From contig RGYL01000036.1 in NCBI GenBank assembly GCA_010032085.1, forward strand, positions 1 to 7,350: a stretch of DNA of 7,350 nucleotides. The letters are read 5' to 3'. Made by a program: the position numbers and the translations under genes. This document shows positions 1-6,021 of this stretch, one piece after another (within the stretch, counting starts at the first letter, position 1; each line of letters opens with the position of its first letter). The notes beneath the pieces were generated by a model that was given only the letters and a program-made list of their open reading frames with translations, searched no databases and was not told the origin of the DNA. Source of the stretch: Actinomycetota bacterium. GTDB taxonomy: Bacteria > Actinomycetota > Actinomycetes > Nanopelagicales > Nanopelagicaceae.

Positions 1-85
1 TCGCCTTGCCCAAGGTGTGGCGGTAGCAACAGCCACAGGCGAGAGCGAAAGTGATGCAACCTCGCGCGCAATGAAAGGCGAGTAG
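1..85 (+). CDS. xseA: Exodeoxyribonuclease VII large subunit, C-terminal end (5' truncated by window)
   Basis: The reading frame starting at base 2 is open to a TAG at 83-85 and encodes about 27 residues, beginning RLAQGVAVATATGE. This matches the usual end of actinobacterial XseA, where a short beta strand of the type 'RVADGEV.A' is followed by a charged, variable tail. XseA is the catalytic subunit of exonuclease VII, which degrades single-stranded DNA in the cytoplasm. The call rests mainly on position: xseB starts 9 bases after the stop on the same strand, and xseA-xseB is the usual operon order. The catalytic part lies outside the window, so it cannot be judged here. Confidence 0.72.
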   Translation, partial: RLAQGVAVATATGESESDATSRAMKGE

Positions 86-94
86 ATTACGAAT

Positions 95-289
95 ATGGCT
101 GAGATGAGTTATGAAGCTGCGCGTGATGAATTAGCAAAAGTCGTAGCGACGCTTGAATCCGGTGGTCTTGGACTGGAAGATTCCCTAAAGCTCTGGGAGC
201 GCGGTGAGGAGTTAGCAGCAATCTGCCAACAGTGGCTTGATGGCGCAAAGGCAAAACTAGAAGCTGCCAGCAAGATAAGTGATGACTGA
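95..289 (+). CDS. xseB: Exodeoxyribonuclease VII small subunit
   Basis: A 64-residue, almost wholly helical protein with the XseB pattern: SYEAARDELAKVVATLE at residues 5-21, then the family core LEDSLKLWERGEEL at residues 27-40, and a second helix with a Cys and a KAKLE stretch. XseB binds the XseA large subunit in exonuclease VII and is needed for its activity on single-stranded DNA. Length is normal for the family (60-85 residues). The ATG at 95 lies 9 bases after the presumed xseA stop; a weak purine stretch (AAAGGCGAG, 74-82) is the only SD candidate. An in-frame ATG at 107 is an alternative start. Its end overlaps the fumarase start, which suggests translational coupling. Confidence 0.93.
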   Translation: MAEMSYEAARDELAKVVATLESGGLGLEDSLKLWERGEELAAICQQWLDGAKAKLEAASKISDD

Positions 290-1943
290 GTTCATCTACG
301 AAGATCTCCTTCCAATCGGGGCTGATGAAACTACCTACCGATTGGTCTCAAAAGAGGGCGTTTCAACATTTGAAGCTGATGGTCGAACATTTCTTAAAGT
401 AAGCCCCGAAGCAATTCGCAATTTAACTGAAGTAGCAATGCATGACATTTCACATTATTTAAGGAGTGAGCATCTCTCGCAACTTGCTTCAATCTTGAAG
501 GACCCAGAAAGTTCGCCAAATGATCGCTTTGTTGCCCTTGATCTACTTAAGAATGCAAATATCTCTGCTGGTGGAATCTTGCCGATGTGCCAGGACACCG
601 GAACTGCAATCATCATGGGAAAGAAGGGTCAACAAGTTCTCACTTCCGAACGTGATGAGATCACAATTTCACGTGGCATCTACGATGCCTTTACAAAATT
701 GAATCTTCGATATTCTCAATTAGCACCAGTCACAACATGGGAGGAAAAGAACACCGGCAATAATCTTCCTGCCCAAGTTGAGATCTACTCAGATTATGAA
801 CATCCCGATGAATATAATTTCCTCTTCATCGCCAAAGGTGGCGGGAGTGCAAATAAATCTTTCCTCTACCAAGAGACTAAAGCCATTCTCAATCCAAAGA
901 CTTTCTTAGTCTGGCTTGAGGATAAATTGCGCTCACTTGGAACCGCTGCCTGTCCGCCGTATCACCTTGCCATCGTGATTGGTGGCACGAGCGCGGAGTT
1001 CACTGCTAAAACGGCAAAGCTCGCCTCAACTAAATATCTAGATTCTCTTCCAACTACCGGAAATGCAAAGACTGGCCGCGCTTTTCGCGACCCAGAGTTA
1101 GAGAAACAAGTCTTTGAGTTGACCCAAAAGTTAGGAATTGGCGCTCAATTTGGGGGCAAGTATTTCTGCCATGACGTTCGGGTAATTCGATTGCCGCGAC
1201 ATGGCGCATCACTTCCCATCTCAATCGCGGTCTCTTGCTCCGCAGATCGCCAAGCCAAGGCAAAGATCACAAAAGAGGGCATCTTTATTGAGAAATTAGA
1301 GACTGACCCCGCACACTTCCTTCCTGAGACAACCGATGAGCACCTCGATGAGAACGTAGTGCGGATTGACCTAAATCGACCGATGGCGGAGATAACTGCA
1401 GAACTTGCAAAATACCCAGTAAAAACAAGGCTTTCTCTTACTGGAACCCTTGTAGTGGCCCGCGACTTAGCCCATGCAAAGATCAAAGAAGTAATCGATT
1501 CTGGCAAAGCGATGCCTGAGTACTTTAAGAAATATCCGGTGTATTACGCCGGGCCGGCAAAAACACCAGAAGGTTATGCATCTGGTTCCTTTGGTCCCAC
1601 GACGGCAGGGCGAATGGATTCTTACGTTGAACAATTCCAATCACTCGGTGGCTCACTTGTAATGCTTGCCAAAGGAAATCGTTCCAAGCAGGTTACCGAT
1701 GCATGTAAGAAAAATGGTGGCTTCTACTTAGGTTCGGTCGGTGGGCCAGCCGCGCGCCTTGCCCAAGATTGCATAAAGAAAGTTGAAGTTCTTGATTATG
1801 AAGAGTTGGGAATGGAAGCGGTATGGAAAATCGAGGTGGCGGATTTTCCCGCCTTTATTGTGGTCGATGATAAAGGTAATGACTTTTTCGCTGAGACATC
1901 AAAGCCATTGACTATCGGAACGCGAGTAAGCGCCGAAAATTAA
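282..1943 (+). CDS. fumA: Class I [4Fe-4S] fumarate hydratase
   Basis: Fumarase of the iron-sulfur class I family: reversible hydration of fumarate to malate in the TCA cycle. Numbering from the ATG at 282 (553 residues), the three likely cluster ligands are Cys103 in MCQDTGT, Cys224 in GTAACPPYH and Cys319 in VSCSADRQ. E. coli FumA ligands, as I recall, are 105, 224 and 318. The N-terminal domain (about 10-290) is the TtdA-like half. The C-terminal half holds GPTTAGRMD (Arg444) and AKGNRS (Lys464); spacing from Cys319 to Arg444, Arg394 and Lys464 agrees with active-site residues I remember from Leishmania class I fumarase. A GTG at 279 could also serve as start; the ATG overlaps the end of xseB by 8 bases. 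It is unrelated to class II FumC. The enzyme is expected to be sensitive to oxygen or superoxide. Confidence 0.96.
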   Translation: MTEFIYEDLLPIGADETTYRLVSKEGVSTFEADGRTFLKVSPEAIRNLTEVAMHDISHYLRSEHLSQLASILKDPESSPNDRFVALDLLKNANISAGGILPMCQDTGTAIIMGKKGQQVLTSERDEITISRGIYDAFTKLNLRYSQLAPVTTWEEKNTGNNLPAQVEIYSDYEHPDEYNFLFIAKGGGSANKSFLYQETKAILNPKTFLVWLEDKLRSLGTAACPPYHLAIVIGGTSAEFTAKTAKLASTKYLDSLPTTGNAKTGRAFRDPELEKQVFELTQKLGIGAQFGGKYFCHDVRVIRLPRHGASLPISIAVSCSADRQAKAKITKEGIFIEKLETDPAHFLPETTDEHLDENVVRIDLNRPMAEITAELAKYPVKTRLSLTGTLVVARDLAHAKIKEVIDSGKAMPEYFKKYPVYYAGPAKTPEGYASGSFGPTTAGRMDSYVEQFQSLGGSLVMLAKGNRSKQVTDACKKNGGFYLGSVGGPAARLAQDCIKKVEVLDYEELGMEAVWKIEVADFPAFIVVDDKGNDFFAETSKPLTIGTRVSAEN

Positions 1944-2522
1944 TTAGTAATATCTAGAGCGTTTGAACTTCGCGAGGGCCCGACAAGGAGTTTCGTAGCG
2001 AACATCGATGTAGTGAAGTCCCCAACGAATTTGTGTGACTGGGTTGGTGCGCCAATCTGTAGAAATAATCTCCATCTTGACCGCTGGAAGCGCCTGCGGA
2101 ATTCCGTGAGCTCCAGTGCGGGGATTTCGCGCTCGATAATTCCAATTACTCTCTTTAGTCCAGAGCGAATCTAGGCAGGAGAATTGGTAACTACCCCAGC
2201 GGTATTTCTCCTTGGCAATTCCTTGAGCGATCTTGCGGGCGCCCTTTGGAGTCCTGGCCTTTTCAACTTGCTCGACCATCTGGGAGACCATCAACATAGA
2301 CATCGAGGAGACCGCACGACCCTCACTCATAACCACCGAAGTCGGAAGAAGATTTTCGGGAGCCTCTGGAACGTCGACGACGAGATTCTCCTCAACGGAG
2401 GCGCTACCTGTTGGCGCGAGCTCGGCCGAGGCGCCACTAACCACCGCTAACTCAAGGGTGGCAAAGAGGGAGAAGGAGGCGATGATGGATGCCGCTAAGG
2501 GCATCTTTACTCGCAATCGCAT
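1944..2522 (-). CDS. Secreted transglycosylase-like (SLT/Apf C-terminal type) cell-wall hydrolase
   Basis: A 192-residue exported protein. Residues 1-33 form a signal peptide: basic start MRLRVK, hydrophobic core to about 29, cleavage expected after ASA at 31-33. A low-complexity acidic/proline linker runs to about 65, then helical sequence to 105. The C-terminal domain (about 106-192) has the lysozyme-like pattern of actinobacterial Apf/SLT proteins: CLDSLWTKESNWNY with the likely catalytic Glu124, then TGAHGIPQALP and TNPVTQIRWGLHYI. Cys116 and Cys180 could form a disulfide. The predicted role is cleavage of peptidoglycan glycan strands outside the membrane; activity is inferred from the fold. 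The ATG at 2522 is chosen because AGGAGGT lies 6 bases upstream and the signal peptide starts there. No LysM or other wall-binding repeat is seen. Its TAA abuts the fumarase TAA. Confidence 0.85.
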   Translation of the reverse strand: MRLRVKMPLAASIIASFSLFATLELAVVSGASAELAPTGSASVEENLVVDVPEAPENLLPTSVVMSEGRAVSSMSMLMVSQMVEQVEKARTPKGARKIAQGIAKEKYRWGSYQFSCLDSLWTKESNWNYRARNPRTGAHGIPQALPAVKMEIISTDWRTNPVTQIRWGLHYIDVRYETPCRALAKFKRSRYY

Positions 2523-2528
2523 GCTTCT

Positions 2529-2535
2529 ACCTCCT
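2529..2535 (-). promoter_or_regulatory. Strong Shine-Dalgarno site of the wall-hydrolase gene
   Basis: The minus strand reads AGGAGGT here, 6 bases before the ATG at 2522. It is the best ribosome binding site in the window, where most genes have weak or no SD. It fixes the start at 2522 and argues against the open frame extending upstream to 2678. Confidence 0.85.
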
Positions 2536-2603
2536 CTTTCGAGGGCGTGTAAGGGGGAAGGGGGCTGGTGTTGGATATGAAGTCCGGTGTGAAGGGTGAC
2601 AAA

Positions 2604-2640
2604 GGGTGAAGCCACCCGCAAATCAAAACAGGCGCGTGGC
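2604..2640 (-). promoter_or_regulatory. Overlapping, mutually exclusive hairpins in the wall-hydrolase leader
   Basis: On the minus strand, GCCAC (2640-2636) can pair with GTGGC (2615-2611), extended inward by a G-G mismatch and CGC/GCG, with a 12-base loop. The 3' arm also belongs to a second hairpin, GGGTG (2617-2613) with CACCC (2608-2604) and a four-base loop. The two cannot form together, and both lie about 80-120 bases upstream of the start codon. This is the geometry of a leader switch, but no known riboswitch consensus was recognised and chance pairing cannot be excluded. A run of six T (2648-2643) lies just upstream. Confidence 0.3.
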
Positions 2641-2683
2641 GGAAAAAAGTAAAATCTCACAGGAATTGTGGATATCAAAACCC

Positions 2684-2702
2684 CAGTTCACAAGCGAAAC
2701 TG
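2684..2702 (-). terminator. Weak stem-loop after phoH, possible terminator
   Basis: On the minus strand CAGTTT (2702-2697) can pair with GAACTG (2689-2684), including one G-T wobble, around a 7-base loop. It is followed by GGGGTTTT. It lies about 45 bases beyond the phoH stop. The stem is short and the T run is only four bases, so termination here is uncertain. Confidence 0.2.
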
Positions 2703-2707
2703 TCTGA

Positions 2708-2736
2708 TTTATACCTTATGAAGCAAAACCTCTAAT
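2708..2736 (-). promoter_or_regulatory. Candidate promoter upstream of the wall-hydrolase gene
   Basis: The minus strand has TATAAA at 2713-2708, five of six matches to the -10 consensus. It is preceded at 17 bases by ATTAGA (2736-2731), only three of six matches to a -35 box. It sits just after the phoH stop. If used, it would give a leader of roughly 180 bases containing the hairpins at 2604-2640. The -35 is poor, so this is a weak call. Confidence 0.25.
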
Positions 2737-2745
2737 TCTGGCCCT

Positions 2746-4068
2746 CTAAGCGAAGAGTTGAACTGGATCCTCAAGTAGCTCGGTGACGAGGGCTGCGATC
2801 TGAGAGCGCTCGGAGCGAGTAAGCGTTACGTGGGCAAAGAGCGGGTGGCCCTTAAGAGATTCGATAACTGCAACTACCCCGTCATGGCGACCTACCCGCA
2901 GGTTGTCGCGCTGGGCAACATCATGGGTAAGAACGACTCGGGAGCCTTGGCCAATTCGCGATAAGACAGTTAAGAGAACTCCGCGCTCTAAAGATTGTGC
3001 TTCATCAACAATGACGAAGGCATCATGAAGGGAGCGACCCCGGATATGAGTTAGCGGAAGGACTTCAATCAAACCTCGGTCCATAATCTCTTCTATTACC
3101 TGGTTTGAGACTAGCGCCCCCAAAGTATCAAAGACGGCTTGGGCCCAAGGAGACATCTTCTCCCCTTCCGTCCCAGGCAAATAACCGAGTTCTTGGCCGC
3201 CAACTGGATAGAGCGGACGGAAGACGACGACTTTCTTATGTAACCGTCGCTCCATTACCGCTTCTAGCCCAGCACAGAGCGCCAACGCAGATTTTCCAGT
3301 TCCAGCGCGTCCACCCAAAGAGACAATTCCAACTTCATTATCTAGAAGTAGATCAAGGGCGATTCGCTGTTCCGCCGAACGACCATGAATTCCGAAAGCG
3401 CTTCTATCTCCGCGCACAAGAATTAAAGATTTATCAGCGGTAACCCGGGCAAGTGCGCTGCCCTTTTCGGAGTGGAGCACAACTCCGGTGTGGCAAGGGA
3501 GATCTTTAGCGAGTGGATCACTCACTTTCTCTCCCGCATAGAGCGCGTCGATCAATTTACTTCCTACGCTCTCCTCAACCATTCCAGTCCAACCGCTACT
3601 TGGTACTAACTCCGCGCGATATTCCTCTGCAACGATTCCGACTGAGGATGCTTTGACGCGAAGCGGGAGATCTTTGGTAACAAGAATTACATCCTTACCT
3701 TCACTTACGAGATTGCGAGCGATTGCCAAAATACGAGAGTCATTTGTGCCATCGCGCAAGAAGCCATGTGGAAGCGAAGTGGTATCGGTGTGATTCAACT
3801 CCACCGAAAGCTTTCCGCCGGCAGCATTAATTTTTATTGGTTGATCGAGTCGACCGTGGGCGACCCGTAAGTCATCAAGGGCGCGCAGAGCAGCCCGAGC
3901 GAAATAGCCCAATTCGGGGTGATCTCGCTTAGTTTCTAACTCCCCAATAACAGCGATCGGGATGATTATTTCGTGCTCTTCGAAACGATAGAGGGCGGTG
4001 GGGTCGGCCAGCAAGACGCTGGTATCCAAAACGTAGGTCTTAATACTTTCAGAGCTACGACGGGCCAA
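2746..4068 (-). CDS. phoH2: PIN domain-PhoH ATPase fusion (PhoH2/YlaK type)
   Basis: A 440-residue cytoplasmic protein with two domains. An N-terminal PIN nuclease-like domain (about 10-145) shows the acidic set Asp15 (YVLDTS), Glu43 (IGELE), Asp110 (NDSRILA) and Asp133 (VTKDLPLR). The C-terminal PhoH P-loop domain (about 225-440) shows Walker A GRAGTGKS (253-260), the family motif GYLPGT (295-300) and Walker B FVIVDEAQ (351-358). Mycobacterial PhoH2 of similar length is described as an ATP-dependent RNA-unwinding and RNA-cleaving enzyme; this role is inferred from homology. The start is TTG at 4068: no nearby in-frame ATG or GTG was seen, the PIN strand begins only about ten residues in, and GAGGAG lies 4 bases upstream. 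In mycobacteria a small antitoxin gene (phoAT) precedes phoH2; I recognise none here. Confidence 0.93.
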   Translation of the reverse strand: MARRSSESIKTYVLDTSVLLADPTALYRFEEHEIIIPIAVIGELETKRDHPELGYFARAALRALDDLRVAHGRLDQPIKINAAGGKLSVELNHTDTTSLPHGFLRDGTNDSRILAIARNLVSEGKDVILVTKDLPLRVKASSVGIVAEEYRAELVPSSGWTGMVEESVGSKLIDALYAGEKVSDPLAKDLPCHTGVVLHSEKGSALARVTADKSLILVRGDRSAFGIHGRSAEQRIALDLLLDNEVGIVSLGGRAGTGKSALALCAGLEAVMERRLHKKVVVFRPLYPVGGQELGYLPGTEGEKMSPWAQAVFDTLGALVSNQVIEEIMDRGLIEVLPLTHIRGRSLHDAFVIVDEAQSLERGVLLTVLSRIGQGSRVVLTHDVAQRDNLRVGRHDGVVAVIESLKGHPLFAHVTLTRSERSQIAALVTELLEDPVQLFA

Positions 4069-4072
4069 TTGG

Positions 4073-4083
4073 CTCCTCTTCCT
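4073..4083 (-). promoter_or_regulatory. Shine-Dalgarno region supporting a TTG start for phoH2
   Basis: The minus strand reads AGGAAGAGGAG, ending 4 bases before the TTG at 4068. It supports initiation at TTG. A 10-codon ATG frame (4087-4055, -) runs through it in another frame and overlaps the phoH2 start. Confidence 0.6.
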
Positions 4084-4103
4084 GCATTTATTCTGTTGTC
4101 TCG

Positions 4104-4123
4104 CACTAACAGCATCGTTAGTG
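4104..4123. repeat. Perfect 7-bp inverted repeat in the phoH2 leader
   Basis: CACTAAC (4104-4110) and GTTAGTG (4117-4123) are exact reverse complements with a 6-base loop, and after one mismatch three more pairs (one a wobble) can form. It lies 35 bases upstream of the phoH2 start, inside the 140-base gap after the prenyl synthase gene. No T tract follows on either strand, so it is more likely an operator or an RNA stem than an intrinsic terminator. The rest of the gap (4124-4208) shows no convincing promoter. Confidence 0.5.
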
Positions 4124-4208
4124 AGGGAAGTTATTAACTGGAAAAAGGTAAATCCTGGAAGGCTTACTAGTCATGCGACACGCTCAAAGTACTTTTAGAA
4201 CTAACCGA

Positions 4209-4997
4209 CTATTTACCTAATCTTCTTTCACGAAGTGAGTAAGAACGTAGCGCCCGAAGGAAATCCACCTTACGAAAGTCGGGCCAATACGCTTCACAGA
4301 AATAAAACTCAGATTGGTGACTCTGCCAGAGCAAGAAACCACCTAAGCGTTGCTCACCTGAAGTACGTATGACCAACTCTGGATCTGGTTGACCGGCGGT
4401 GTAGAGATATTGGTCGACCATCTCAGCCGATAACGCCGAGCTAATCTCATCTGCGCTCTTACCGATAGAGGCCGATTCGGAGATGTAACGCTTAACCGCA
4501 TCGATAATCTCGAGCCGTCCGCCATAACCGATTGCAACATTTACTGTGATGCCTTCGATATTTGCGGTGCTCACCTCGATTTCTCGAAGTGTTTTCTGTA
4601 GCGATTCGGGAAGTAGATCGAAAGAACCTACCGGGCGGACTTTCCATCTTCCCGTTGAGCGGAGTCGTTCGACCGCGTCATTTATGATTTCCAGAAGTGA
4701 TTCAATCTCATCACTCGGCCTCTTGAAATTATCACTCGATAGCAACCAGAGCGTCACAACTTTTATCTCGGTCTCTTCGCACCAATCAAGCAACTCCACG
4801 ATTTTCTCTGCGCCAGCAATATGGCCACGCCTTGCGGAGGTATCACCCGTTGACGATGGATTCTCTTTAGACCAACGGCGATTTCCATCAAGTATCACTC
4901 CGATGTGATGTGGGGTAGTTTTCAAATCCAATCGGTTAAGCAATCTCTTTTCGTAGAGCGGATAGAGCGCGGACTTGATGATCTGCTTGATGTTCAC
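4209..4997 (-). CDS. uppS: Short-chain Z-isoprenyl diphosphate synthase (cis-prenyltransferase, Rv1086-like)
   Basis: Cis-prenyltransferase, adding isopentenyl diphosphate to an allylic diphosphate on the route to the polyprenyl phosphate carriers used in wall synthesis. Motifs in order: HIGVILDGNRRW with the catalytic Asp (codon 4889-4887), TLWLLSSDNFKRP, NVAIGYGGRLEI, and the C-terminal signature RTSGEQRLGGFLLWQS with SEFYFCEAYWPDFRKVDF. By alignment from memory it is closest to M. tuberculosis Rv1086, the Z,E-farnesyl diphosphate synthase. The Leu at codon 4745-4743 takes the place of Ala69 of E. coli UppS, a chain-length position, favouring a C15 product. The start is uncertain. GTG at 4997 gives 262 residues, the Rv1086 length as I recall; GTG at 5009 is the alternative. 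Neither has a clear SD, so coupling to the upstream DUF3817 gene (stop at 5026) is likely. The open frame reaching 5093 is discounted. Confidence 0.92.
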   Translation of the reverse strand: MNIKQIIKSALYPLYEKRLLNRLDLKTTPHHIGVILDGNRRWSKENPSSTGDTSARRGHIAGAEKIVELLDWCEETEIKVVTLWLLSSDNFKRPSDEIESLLEIINDAVERLRSTGRWKVRPVGSFDLLPESLQKTLREIEVSTANIEGITVNVAIGYGGRLEIIDAVKRYISESASIGKSADEISSALSAEMVDQYLYTAGQPDPELVIRTSGEQRLGGFLLWQSHQSEFYFCEAYWPDFRKVDFLRALRSYSLRERRLGK

Positions 4998-5025
4998 TTG
5001 AACTTGCACAATTTCAATTCGCGAC

Positions 5026-5328
5026 TTAGAACTTATACTCGCGAGAGACCCTTCGCTCTGCGACAAAAGAGAGTATTGGCAAGGTTCCCGCAAGAATGAA
5101 GAGAATCATCCGCTTAATCGTAAAGCGGGCCTTAGCGGTGAAGTGGATCGCCGTTAATACATAAACTGCATATACATAGCCATGAACGAAGGGGATCCAT
5201 TTGACCTTAGCTTCAAGCTCAGGAGCATCAAGTAGGTAAACGACTGGAAGTTCAACAAACCAGAGAAGTAGCGACATAACCCCTGCAAGTAGGGCCATCA
5301 CTCGAAAGCGTTGAACTACACCCTTCAT
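5026..5328 (-). CDS. DUF3817 family integral membrane protein
   Basis: A 100-residue membrane protein with three predicted transmembrane segments at about 9-33, 44-65 and 72-90. It carries DUF3817 hallmarks: WFVELPVVYLL after the first segment, WIPFVHGYVY at the start of the second, and the ending SFVAERRV. The family is widespread in Actinobacteria and of unknown function; a C-terminal part of YdzA-like proteins is related. Its ATG follows the stop of the SURF1-like gene directly, with TAG and ATG touching. A good SD, GAGGGAG (5341-5335), lies inside the end of that gene 6 bases before the ATG, so translational coupling is likely. The gene downstream is the prenyl synthase. Confidence 0.88.
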   Translation of the reverse strand: MKGVVQRFRVMALLAGVMSLLLWFVELPVVYLLDAPELEAKVKWIPFVHGYVYAVYVLTAIHFTAKARFTIKRMILFILAGTLPILSFVAERRVSREYKF

Positions 5329-6021
5329 CTATTGCTCCCTCTCGCGCCAGCGTCCATATACCGGCAAGAAAAGTACTACGAGGGCCATTAGCCACCAAAT
5401 AACTACATAAGCAATGTGCTGCCAGTAGTACCCGGGCACGCTCGGAGCTGCTGGTTCAAGATTCACTCTGGCAACCTCTAGGGCTATCCCACCACGCGAC
5501 TCTTGCCGTGCTACCACAAAGCCGTCGTAGTAATCGCCGGGATAATCCGCGACAACCAATGAAGGGTCTATTCGACTTAACTTTCCACTAACTCGCTCGC
5601 TTACATCTTCATACTGCCTTGGAAAAATTCTTCCAGTAACGAAGATATCTCCCTTAGGCACATCAGTCGCCCGTTCACTTCTAACAACCAACAGATATCC
5701 ACCACCATCAACTTCCATCAACGCTACTTGCCAATCAGATTTCTCACCTCGACTATCGATTTGATCAGGTGCATCAAATTGGGCGACATAAGTCCCAGAA
5801 AACTCAACGATACGGTTAACGGATTCGCCACTTAAGTTGCTATTCGGTGCAGAAATTTCGGAGAGCGCTATAACTGGTTTTTCTTGGTAAGGCTTCTGTA
5901 ATTCTTTGACTTGCCCAGCACGATCAAGTTGCCAAAATCCGAGGAGAATGAATGCTGTCACTAAGAGTATTACTGCAAATGTACTTCCAATTTTGCTAGT
6001 GAGACTTCTACTTTCTCTCAT
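5329..6021 (-). CDS. SURF1-like cytochrome oxidase assembly protein
   Basis: A 230-residue protein with the SURF1 layout: one transmembrane helix near the N-terminus (about 11-29) running into GFWQLDR, a large outside domain (about 35-195), and a second helix near the C-terminus (about 203-223) preceded by YYWQHIAYVVIWW, with the His/Tyr seen in the family. SURF1 (Shy1) proteins assist insertion of heme a into subunit I of aa3-type cytochrome c oxidase; that role is inferred from the family. The ATG at 6021 overlaps the end of the upstream small gene by 14 bases; a TTG at 6027 in the same frame is less likely. The outside domain is divergent, as usual for actinobacterial members. No oxidase subunit gene is in the window. 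Confidence 0.85.
   Translation of the reverse strand: MRESRSLTSKIGSTFAVILLVTAFILLGFWQLDRAGQVKELQKPYQEKPVIALSEISAPNSNLSGESVNRIVEFSGTYVAQFDAPDQIDSRGEKSDWQVALMEVDGGGYLLVVRSERATDVPKGDIFVTGRIFPRQYEDVSERVSGKLSRIDPSLVVADYPGDYYDGFVVARQESRGGIALEVARVNLEPAAPSVPGYYWQHIAYVVIWWLMALVVLFLPVYGRWREREQ

Noticed and set aside
2523..2678. Upstream extension of the wall-hydrolase frame to 2678
   Set aside because: A perfect SD sits just before the ATG at 2522, and the signal peptide must begin there; the extension has no protein-like character.
2523..2745. ydaO (c-di-AMP) riboswitch upstream of the wall hydrolase
   Set aside because: Expected from family habit, but the GCCGAAUC-type core and its partner segment were not found on the minus strand.
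4104..4123. Intrinsic terminator at the inverted repeat
   Set aside because: No T run follows the stem on either strand.
4184..4194. Palindrome AAAGTACTTT in the gap after the prenyl synthase
   Set aside because: A loop-free 10-bp palindrome with no second copy or T tract; likely chance.
4546..4908. 120-codon plus-strand frame inside the prenyl synthase gene
   Set aside because: Antisense shadow of a well-supported gene; Ser-rich sequence without domain character. The same applies to frames at 1145-1507 (-), 3105-3443 (+), 2233-2580 (+) and 6303-6566 (-).
5010..5093. Extended N-terminus of the prenyl synthase overlapping DUF3817
   Set aside because: The extra residues do not resemble family N-termini and run through the end of DUF3817; GTG codons at 5009 and 4997 fit the family length.
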